A stretch of DNA of 64,000 nt, from positions 27,081,277 through 27,145,276 of the forward strand of contig NC_063259.1 of assembly GCF_019578655.1 (NCBI RefSeq), in the 5' to 3' direction. A program made the position numbers and the translations under genes. The notes below the pieces were generated by a model. That model was not told where the DNA came from and searched no databases. It was given only the letters and a program-made list of their open reading frames with translations. This document shows, one piece after another, positions 40,120-49,497 of the stretch (positions are counted from its first letter, which is position 1; each line of letters begins with the position of its first letter). Source of the DNA: Ricinus communis (Eukaryota; Streptophyta; Magnoliopsida; Malpighiales; Euphorbiaceae).

Positions 40120-42344
40120 TTGATATTTTGGAAACTCAGGAGCCCATATCAGTTTACTTTCTTCTCCTAATTATCTTTTATGAATATCGTTTGTTAGAAG
40201 TGCTTACGGTCCATAAAGCAATTTTATGAGCCTAACTAATTTATATTTGTTAGCCAATTGACACTTGACAATTTGAGTGGTTTTTTATCCATAGATTTTA
40301 TGGTTTATCATATAATTTAATTACAAATCATAATAAAAACATAACTAAAGAATAAAAATAAAAATTAACAATATATTAACTAATTCATTAATTTAAATCA
40401 ATTTATTATTTAGTTTTTGACAATCTTAAAGCCTTAAAGTGAACTTATGATATTGATTAATTGCTTTTTTCCAATTTGGTCTGATTGATTTCTTACTAAT
40501 TAAATTGGTTTCTCTATCGCTCCTATTGTTCGTAATTAATTTTGTTTTCGTTAATTTATTTTCTTAATATCATATTTATAGTTAACTTTGGTTTGCATTA
40601 AATAAATTATTGATTCGTAAAAAATTTGAAAAATTAAGTTAGGAAGAAAAGTTGGCGAAATTTGCTTGCTCATGGCTAGTATAAACAACCGCCGACGTGG
40701 ACAATCATACACAAAACTACCTGTTCTGCAATTTTTAGAGTAGCAGCAGCAAATGGCAATTACCAAGATTTCTTAAGGCCTAATTCAAAAAAAGATTAAT
40801 CAACGTTAATCCTGCAAACATAAACAAGAATCAGTAACTTGATAAGAGTAATTTTAGATTAGAAATGGAAAACTAGATCACCAAATGGTGGCTGTACACA
40901 CGCTACGCTATCCCAAGCTTGATTATTAAACAGTTGCATTTCCACTACGAAGACCTCTTTACACCAAGAGGCATGAAGAACAACAGTATTAGATCCTGAA
41001 ATTTATGACCTATTGCCAATGCCTCATCGCCCTCTAGTGTGAAAATTACCACCACAGCCTATGTACCCGAAAACAACCACAATATTGCCCGATTGAAACC
41101 CAATTATGATAGAATCTTTAAGAAAAGGAAAAGAAAAAAGGAAGAAAAAGAGAAAGGAAAAAAGTGAAATCCATAGTTAAAGAAGAGTGAGTTTTACTAG
41201 TAGATGTATATTTGTTTTGATCGGTGATCAGAGTTATCACAGCACAGATGTGAAAGGTCCATCCTGAATATAGAACTACATGCATTTCGTATTGATGAGG
41301 CTGGAGTTTAGACTCATTAGCCACCCTGAATTTTTGTGATCAAAAGTTCATCTTTGCAATGTAGCCAGCCAATCGACATATCAATACTATTCAATTGGCT
41401 TGTTACTTCAATCATTACTGTGCCTATTTATTGCAACAATTAAAATTCCAAAGATTACACATTTGCACTTGAACATTATAATTTCTCTTACCATATATTA
41501 GTTAAGTCTGTTGGAATCGAAAGATTGTTTTTATTACAAACTGAGCATTCTGTTTTTATTACAAACTGAGCATTCTGACATCTATTGCCGTAGGTTTCAT
41601 TCTTTACTTTCTTCTCTTTCTATTTTGTACTATGTGCAAGAGTAAAATACAGTGTCAAATCAATCATAGACTTGGAAAGACTTGAACACAAAGAAGAAGA
41701 TAAGAATGTCAGTCATAGGAGTTGTTAATAGTCTTCGTGGTGCTTTGTTACACTGGTTTGACGTTCATATCTCTTCCAGAACTTTCCGGGTTGTGCTGTG
41801 GTTGGCTTTTTCACTTTTATATGTTTTTTCGAATAATCATAATAGATATATTTATTAATTGGATTCTTCTAAACGGAAATTGAATATTTTATTTTTTTAA
41901 TCCAAATAAGCCAACCGTAAATTATTCATTGATATATATAATATTAATTTGAGTACTTCAAAAACATAGATCTAATCATAGATCTAATTCGACTTTACTG
42001 CATTTCACGCTCCAAATTTTGAATGATTTAATCGATCATTCTTGGGCGAAACTAGGATTTCTCGGGGGAGAAAACGGGGGAACCATTGCGGATTGCAAAT
42101 TCTTTTCACATTGTGTTGCAGTTCTTTCACCCTTACGAGAATTCTTGACCTTGCGCCTACAAACTGGATGGATGGATGAGACAGACAGACGATATTGGAT
42201 TAATTTGGAAGTAGAAACTGAAAATGAGTTCCAATTTTTCATCATTTGTAAAAGCTTATCCTGTGAAAAATTAATCTTGCTATCAGAAGGTGCAAGTCGT
42301 CTTACGCATTTTAACTTTTCAAATTTCATGCACACAGCGAATTA
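40120..42344. other. Intergenic region
   Basis: No gene supported. It contains a perfect 25-bp tandem duplication at 41526-41575. The plus-strand frame 42019-42489 is the antisense shadow of the last USP exon plus flank. Confidence 0.55.
41526..41575. repeat. Perfect 25-bp tandem duplication
   Basis: Two identical adjacent copies of a 25-mer ending ACTGAGCATTC, at 41526-41550 and 41551-41575. Confidence 0.9.
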
Positions 42345-43793
42345 TTACTTTGAGTTGAACCTGCTCGAAAAGCATACACACTCAAAGAACTTCCTGTCAG
42401 AGTTGCGAGTAATATCTGGTCTACGAGTACTGGACGACAGAGATGAATGCACCACCTCTTTTGATTCCGCAATCTTCTTCTCATCATGAACAACAGTGAC
42501 CTCACAATAGTCCGGCGCATTCTTCTTTACAAATTCCGCTTTTGCCAATCTTTTCCTCAGTAATCTAAAAGCATGAAATAAATCCTCGATTACATATTTT
42601 GACCATGCAGCTATTCATCAATGGATTAGATAGTCTAGCGGTCGAGTAGGGCTTTTGAATTGAAATCCTGGAAACCTGTTTCCCTTTTTACAAATTTCTC
42701 AAGTAAGAAGAAACAGAAGAGATAAATGTACCTTGAGCGAGGCGGCCTTGTAGTTCCCATGACAAGATTAGTGATGTTGAGAACAGGAATAAGATCAAGA
42801 ATAGCTTTGGCGGTCTCATTGCTTTCAATGAGCATTGTATCAACTGTCACCTGTCATATGAGAGGATCAGGAGTTTTTGTCACTAACGCTTGGGGTACAT
42901 GAAGATTGATTTATGACACTAACAACATAAGAGTGATACAGAGTCTGCACCTTGGCATCATTGCACAATCGAATATATTTCTGCAATATACTCCTTCTTC
43001 TGTTATGCTCTTCATTAATGTAAAATCTCACTTGATCTTGGCTCAATTGGCTCCTAGATAGTCTTCCCACTGTCAAACAATAGCGAGCGAAAAGATCAAT
43101 AAGAAAAGAATACAATTAACTTGCATCACCAAGCATTCACTAAATTTCTAGTTTCTTCTTGGCCTGACCTGACCCTACCAGATAGCCTGCCTCACGTCAG
43201 GCAAAAAGCATATATATCCAAGTCACCTATTAAGTGGTAAATTACGTCAAGAATCTATTCCTACATATAAAAGCCTCAATAATTGATTTTTTTTTTTTCA
43301 TTTGAAAAATCAAAACATAACCATGCCTCATTGTTGAATGATTAACACATTTCTTTTACAATTCTATTCAGACTAGCAAAACAGAAAAAAATTTCACCAT
43401 TAAGCTGATATGAACTAAAAACACGAATTGCCAAGTAACCGAACACTGAATGCAAAGTCAAGAATGCAAGACTGGATAGAAATAGGGGAAAGAAAAAGTG
43501 ATGGGTGTTAATCAATTACCTGGTGTAGGAATATAAGTAATAGGAGGGAAAACATGCACAAGAAAAACTCGAGTTCCAGGAGAAACAGCACGATCAAGAG
43601 CCCATTTCAGGACATGTAAATCATCTTTACCAACAGCAACATAAACATCAAGAAAACAACCACCATCTCTGCTGCTAGCAATACTCCTGCTATCATCTCC
43701 AATCTCAACGATCTCCGACGACATAATTCTTGCACTGTTACAGTACTGCGTAGAGTTGACCGGCAGCGCACAGGATGGTTTCTCTTCTTCCAT
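42345..43793 (-). CDS. Universal stress protein-like (adenine nucleotide alpha-hydrolase fold)
   Basis: Four exons, 43793-43520, 43069-42951, 42850-42732 and 42564-42345, give 243 residues. All introns are GT-AG and every junction keeps frame. The fold's first strand and helix read LDVYVAVGKDDLHVLKWAL, then VFLVHVFPP. Exon 3 gives the central part VTVDTMLIES, and the ATP-loop strand reads ITNLVMGTT (about 156-165). The canonical ATP motif of USPs is G-x2-G-x9-G-S/T. Only the first Gly (G163) is kept, so nucleotide binding may be lost. There is no kinase or U-box, so it is a stand-alone USP-type protein, similar in plan to Arabidopsis At4g13450 as I recall it. The Lys-rich segment RLLRKRLAKAEFVKK replaces the end of the ATP loop. 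The start is the ATG at 43793; a longer frame to 43826 uses TTG and was rejected. The cellular role is unknown. Confidence 0.82.
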
Positions 43794-45400
43794 TCTGTTT
43801 CCTTCTTTCTTTTTCTCTGACAACAAAAACCATGTGTGAGGAGAGAGGGAGAAGATAACAAGATTTTGGTGTTAGTTGATTGGCAATTTCTTTCTTTATT
43901 TTCAATAAGGGAAAGAGTCGTTGCTCTCAATGCCACAAAACAAAAGAAAAAGGCACGAAAGAAAGTAATAAAGGAGATTCTCTTTTGTCAAGGTTTGCAG
44001 GCTAATGGTTATGTCACGTACGACAATTCATTGTTATCTCTTGTTTTATGGAGTCTCTTTATAGCTTTTCTTTTCTTCTTTTCTATAGTCTAGTCTTTAG
44101 TGCATTAGGAAGATTGACCTGCTATTACTTGTGTCGAATTTTCACAACATTAAAAATGGACCTCACATTGCAATAAGATGAAATGCTTTACTATACATTT
44201 AGTCACTGTCTGTTTGTAATAACAGATTTCATTATTCGTTATGAATAATGGAGATTACATGATCGTAATAGTCTAACAGATAACATTAAATAAAAATAAT
44301 AGAGATGTAAAGTCCATTTTATTTGCATGATTTGATGTGATTTCCACCATCAGAATTGCTTGTGGCAAGTAATTCATACGTTTCTCTTATATATGTTATA
44401 TATATATATAACATATAATTTTTGTTGGATTTTAACTAACGGTGTAGCAAAAAGAAACTAATAAAAGTTGAATTGAAGCTTCATATCAACAAAAGAGATG
44501 AGACGTCTACTTCTTTCTTTACCCTTTTATGCAAAAATGTCTTAGTCAATAGTGCTTTTACACTTTGTTTTTTTTTTTTTTAATTATTATTTTGCTCAAG
44601 TCAACTCATTGCATTGCCAAAGCCCTCCCTAGGTTTCTTTAGCAAAAAGAAAACCTACCTAGGCGGCATTGGTTACTCCGATTGAGAAAGATCAGAGGCA
44701 GACCTAGCCAAGGAGGCTCTGCCAAAACTAAAAAAAGTTTCACGTTGATATCATTCATTGTAAGAGTAAGATTTTATTATTTGTGGAGGGTTTCCTGAGA
44801 TGTTTGTTTATTTACTTTGCAATGTAATGTAATTAGGTATTGTCTATTTGTTAATTAGAGTCTTTTGACAGGGAAAAAGAAGAAGGGAAGAGCAAAACTA
44901 TAGAATTACATAGAATTAAGAGCCTTTTGCAACAAAATCAGTTGGCTTGTTTGTGTTGTTGTTGGTATTCCACCTCACAAAATAGACAGAGTAACCCACT
45001 ATAAATGTGAAATCTCGCACTTTGAACTACACGATAATAACTAATTACTCACTGTAAAGATGAAATCTCATTTAATACAGAAATAGAAATTTGAACTTAA
45101 GATTTACACTTTTCAAAAGCAATAGCTCTTATCAGACTTTAAAATTTTAAAAAGGAATGTTTCATTGCAATATAGTTTGCATCAGCACCTTTGCCTTGAG
45201 TCACCTAGGCTTTTCCAAACCTATGTTTTCTTTTATGTTCATTCCTTTCAATTTCTGCAAATTTAATTTAGTTTAGAGGACGACTTTTCACTTTAGGTTT
45301 TACCATAAAGCTATGCCTACCAACTAGGGAAGTTAAATTCTTTGTGTTTTTCTTAATTTTTTTTTATTTCGACCGAATATATGTATTACAACAAATAATA
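43794..45400. other. USP-like gene promoter side and intergenic DNA
   Basis: No further gene. It includes a 28-bp perfect AT palindrome at 44390-44417. Confidence 0.5.
44390..44417. repeat. 28-bp perfect AT palindrome
   Basis: TATATGTTATATA and its exact reverse complement meet around a TA core. It is a cruciform-prone simple sequence. Confidence 0.8.
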
Positions 45401-45742
45401 TAGTGACATGTATATATAAATATTTTAAATTTTAATATTAAATGATTGACATATATTCTATTATTTAAAACTAAAAAAGATTTTTGCATAGGTTTCATGT
45501 ATATCTCATCTATACATCAAACTAATAGATAATTAATATATATTCATTAATTTTAAATAATGAAGAATATGTCAATTATCCAATACGAAAGTGTAAAACA
45601 CTTATATATACATGTCATTTTCTTATTAATTGTAAATCTAGATAAGAAATAAAGATTTATCTTAAAACTAATAAATATATATTAATCATCAATTGATTTA
45701 ATATATAAATAGAAATATACACCATAACTAGACAAAAGTTTT
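45401..45742. mobile_element. Nested inverted repeats, MITE-like cluster
   Basis: Two inverted pairs overlap. Arm A (45401-45473) pairs with A' (45545-45622): both contain TGACATGTATATATAA, ATTGACATAT and ATTATTTAAAA. Arm B (45479-45560) pairs with B' (45662-45742): both contain ATTAATATATATT and end in TTTTG near the element edge. Arm identity is roughly 70-80% by eye. There is no coding content. The pattern suggests one miniature transposon (about 45479-45742) inserted beside or into a reversed partial copy. Confidence 0.55.
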
Positions 45743-46820
45743 CTATTATTCAAATATTTTCTCTTTTTCTCTCTATCCTAATCCTCTTCTTATTATTTTC
45801 CATTTATTTCCCTCTTTAACCTAAAACTTATTTTCTTCTTACCTTTCTTGTCTTTGTTTCTCTAATTTTATTTATTGATCATATCTACTACTGAATCGAT
45901 ATACATGCACTAACATATCAATATTGATCAATCTGATTTCACCTTGTTTTACTAGATTTGTGAGAATGATAGTCATAGATCATAAAGTCAACATTGCTGT
46001 GGAAATTTCAAAAGAATATGAAGGGAAGTAGACGTTGACTGATGAAAATAATGAGATTGTGAAGCAACTAAAAAAATCAATTGAATAATGTGAATTAATT
46101 AATAATAAATTTATAAGTTGATCAATTTATTAGTTTGAAAGATGCACGATTAAAGCACAACTTAATATTTAATTTAATGATGGTTAAGTGAAATGGGATT
46201 GCTAATGTCAATACTGAACCACTTAAAGTTGCAAAATGTTTATCTTTTAGAGCATTTGGTTTCTGATGTAATTTTTTTGAGCATGTCTATTTTTCAATGG
46301 ACTTTGCCATAATGTTGTTTCGATTGAGAATATATATATTTTTAAAATTCTTGTTTTTCTTGATGTTTCTTGTTCCTCGACCCTACATGGAAATTGGCTA
46401 ATTGGGCCTTTACTCAACAATTGAAAGTTTAGGCTCTTAAGTTACATAAAGGCCTTACTTTACCACCTAGATAGAAATTGGCTAATTGGGCCCGGGAGTT
46501 CAGTGCCAACAAGTGCAGCACATGCTGCTGCTATGTTTAGATTCCTCCACTCACAGTAGTTGCTCTTCATGTCCACTTTTTCATTTTCTTTAACCCCAAG
46601 GCCCCTAATAATACTTGAGGCATTTGGTTTTTTGCCATAGACTTATATGGCGTGTAATAACTGGTGGGTACAGAGATATGGAGGCTCTTGGTATTAGGCT
46701 ACATATAAATGAAGAAGTACACTCACTATTCCTATTTAGTATTTTAATCTAATAGTAAAATGATTCACTTTAAACATGGGTTTGAGGGAACTCTAACCCA
46801 ATGAACATTAAAAAAAAAAA
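45743..46820. other. Intergenic DNA left of the Pack-MULE
   Basis: No gene recognised. A poly-A tract at 46811-46821 adjoins the element boundary. Confidence 0.5.
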
Positions 46821-47839
46821 AGAAAAATGCTCAAATTTGCTCTTAATGTATAATCACTGGTGCAGATTGACCTTCTAAATTTCTTTTTAGTCAGTTGCAT
46901 ACAATGTCTCGCCAAACGGAGTTTTTAAGCCCCGTTTTAGAACGAAGCTGAAAAACGGAAGAAATTTCTGTTAAATACAACTGAGGTGGCAAATGGTAAA
47001 CTCTCCATCACCATCTCTCCTTCTCTTTCATCACTTTCCTTTTCATAGAAAATAAGGAACCCTAAATTAACCAATTGATTTCAATTAACCTTAATATAAG
47101 CGGGTGTCTCCAAAGGTTGTAACCGATTTCTATTTCTTCCATTTTTTTTTTCTTTTTCATTTTCGTTAAAAGAAAGTTTCTTAGCATTAAACGAGGCTGT
47201 CACTCGCTTATATCCAAAGATTCTAATATGGGATGGAAGAATTGAATTTAAGCGACCAACAAGTCCTGGCGGATCGATGTGGAAGCGGCCTGAGATGACT
47301 TGTCCCACGGCGCTCACGCCCTTATCAGTGCGAGCCCAATCATACCGCTTAGGGCAGCCACGGTCCTGTTCGGGGACGGCATCAAAGTGAAAAAGGGCTT
47401 CTTCAAGTTCACCTTCGATAGTTTTAGTGCCTGGGTTCTTTTGCATCCCCTGGTAGCCAACCCCGCAGTAAGCGAAGAATATCGCGATTTTACGGCGTTT
47501 GTATCGTTGTTTTTTGTCTGTGGCGGTTTCATCACCGGAGGCTGTTGTTGCAATTTCTTCTTCGTCGGAGGTCGTGGTGGACATTCTAGGCCTTTTATGC
47601 TCTGGTTCTTGCTGTGGCGGTGAAGATGTGATTTTCAAATTTGAATTTTCCATGTTCAGTTACCATTTGCCACTTCAGTTGCATTTAACGGAAGTTTCTT
47701 CCGTTTTTCAGCTCCGTTCTAAAGACAGGCTTAAGAACTTTGTTTGACGAAATATTGTGTGCAATTGGCTAAAAAAAAAACTTAAAGGACTAATCTGCAC
47801 CGGTGGTTATACGTTAGTGGCAAATTTGAGCATTTTCCC
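46821..47839. mobile_element. Candidate Pack-MULE carrying a PUS1-like gene fragment
   Basis: Terminal inverted repeats of about 180 bp lie at 46821-47000 and 47660-47839. They align along their whole length at roughly 80% identity. Shared blocks include AAAATGCTCAAATTTG, GGTGCAGATT, AGCTGAAAAACGGAAGAAA and GGCAAATGGTAA. Most differences are C/T or G/A, as expected from decay of methylated transposon ends. Between the repeats, about 660 bp are filled by a pseudouridine-synthase-like fragment on the minus strand. There is no transposase. Long inverted repeats enclosing host-gene sequence are the definition of a Pack-MULE. The flanks are A-rich (A-run on the left, TAAAAAGAA on the right), so a 9-bp target duplication cannot be read cleanly. 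Confidence 0.75.
47081..47653 (-). pseudogene. Captured fragment of a PUS1/TruA tRNA pseudouridine synthase
   Basis: Open for 190 codons from ATG 47653, which lies just inside the right inverted repeat. About residues 53-160 match the N-terminal half of eukaryotic PUS1/TruA enzymes. IAIFFAYCGVGYQGMQ is the first core strand. TKTIEGELEEAL follows, then RTDKGVSAVGQVISGRF with the catalytic Asp of the RTDxGVxA motif. FGYKRVTASFNAKK closes the conserved part. The acidic and Ser-rich N-terminus also looks like plant PUS1. After FNAKK the family pattern stops. A Lys/Asn-rich tail follows and the frame ends at an AAG/GTTAAT donor-like site, which suggests capture up to an intron or a join to other DNA. 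The rest of the enzyme is nowhere in the window, so no working synthase is encoded. The preserved frame leaves open a transcribed short protein. The parent gene should lie elsewhere. Confidence 0.8.
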
Positions 47840-49497
47840 TAAAAAGAAAGCCCATCTTTCATGGAATTTTCCAAATATAAATAAGGCATTAGGAGATTCT
47901 TTTTCGTGTACATACGACATCATTTTCGTGTTTCATTTTTTCTTGTTTGTAGTCCAAGAAAGCAATCGAGTGAATTGGCTTTTTCTAGTGTTCTCTTACT
48001 TTATAAATGTTAGTTTCTTCAGTTGTTGGCAGATTCTTTTTACTCTCTGTCTGCTTTTCTTACTTTGGATGAATTATATCATTTTGCTTTTCTCTTTATA
48101 TCATTCAGTCCAAGTAGAAGAAATATGCGCAATAATCTCAAATGTAGTTAGTTGAATAAAGATTTGTGGCGGCTTTCAAAATAAAGTATGATGCCATTTC
48201 CTAATTCCTGCTAAGGAAAACATTTAAGCCGATAATTATTGTGCTTTTCTTTTTGTTTTAGGTTCAGTTTTGAGATTTCATAATTTCGTAGACGAGCTCA
48301 AAGCTTATTAAACTGTATAAGCATTGTAACTTATTAGATTAATTAATATTTTTTAATGTCTATCACTTCTGCAATATCATTCAGTAGTTTTTACTGGTAA
48401 TGTTGCTTCCAGTTTTCTGTCTTAGACAGTCAAATCCATTTTCACATTTACTATCTCCAAGTGTCCATAGAATGCAATTTTCTCAACAGGGTGAAAATGG
48501 CATCTTTATCTGTTTTCAAAATCCACTAACCACACTTATTAGAATGCTTAGATGTCTTAGAATGTTAGAGTTATTTTGTCTATACAAAATAAGGATTTGT
48601 CTTCTAGCATGAATGTAGGATTCTTATGCAGCTTTAGTTATCCCATCATGTCATGTATCCAAGGCCTCACCTTCCACTTTGTGTGAATTCTGTTTCAAGT
48701 TGGCCCACAGCTTTTCTCCATAACTATCGGATTTACTTAAAATGCTAGTGCCATAGTTACGACCATTTATAAAGCAGAATCCTTTTATCTTAATCTGTAA
48801 TTTGAATCATGGATTTTGATTAGCAGTTGGCATTGGATTTGAGACAAAATTTTGTAAGCTAAGGAGAATGAGAAATATATAAATAAAGCTAAAGTTGGAA
48901 AGGTGGACCATTAGTCCACCATTTGATACATGGACCAAATTTTTTTTAAAGCTAACAAAGTTAAGGCTGCCAAACAAGAACGGAAAGTGAGCTTTATCCT
49001 ACAAAAGAGAGCAACCTATCAACATCATACCGTATGAACTGAGAATGCTCTATCATCATCTTCCATTATAATTAATTCAAGAGAAGCCGTATGTCAACTT
49101 CTTTGTATTTGTGATATGTAGTGGAAAATATAATTGAAGTGCTGAAACTTTTGTATTTCACACGTATATCTATTTCAGATATCGCTCTTCGCGCTGCAGT
49201 AAAGTGGGCATAACACTCTACAACTATAGGGAAGTGACAGGATGATGGGAACTCTGAAAGAAGGCCGTGATGATGGGCTATAAGCAATCTTCTTATGACC
49301 TAATGGTAATGGGGTGGCTCTGCAATTGAAGTGACTATGGCATTGCTTCGAAGGTGGTGGGGCTCTCTGTAATGTTCTTATGGCCTAATGGGATCAATCG
49401 TTCTTCCATCAGGATTCTTTATTTAGTGAATACCTTTCGTATAAAGCGAACTTAAGCAAAAGAAATAATCCTTCTGACACAATCTTAGGAGGCAGAA
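47840..49497. other. Intergenic DNA upstream of the ferric reductase
   Basis: No gene seen. A 7-bp inverted repeat lies near 48902-48920. An imperfect duplication of a 'TTCTTATGxCCTAATGG' segment lies near 49290 and 49376. Confidence 0.5.

Noticed and set aside
42019..42489. 156-codon plus-strand open frame
   Set aside because: It overlaps antisense to the last exon of the USP-like gene, whose spliced frame explains the region.
43512..43826. Longer USP-like start at 43826
   Set aside because: The codon there is TTG. The first in-frame ATG is 43793.
46805..46821. Clean 9-bp target duplication for the Pack-MULE
   Set aside because: The left border is a homopolymer A-run, so any match to TAAAAAGAA on the right is uninformative.
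47300..47623. 107-codon plus-strand open frame inside the Pack-MULE
   Set aside because: Antisense shadow of the PUS1-like fragment.
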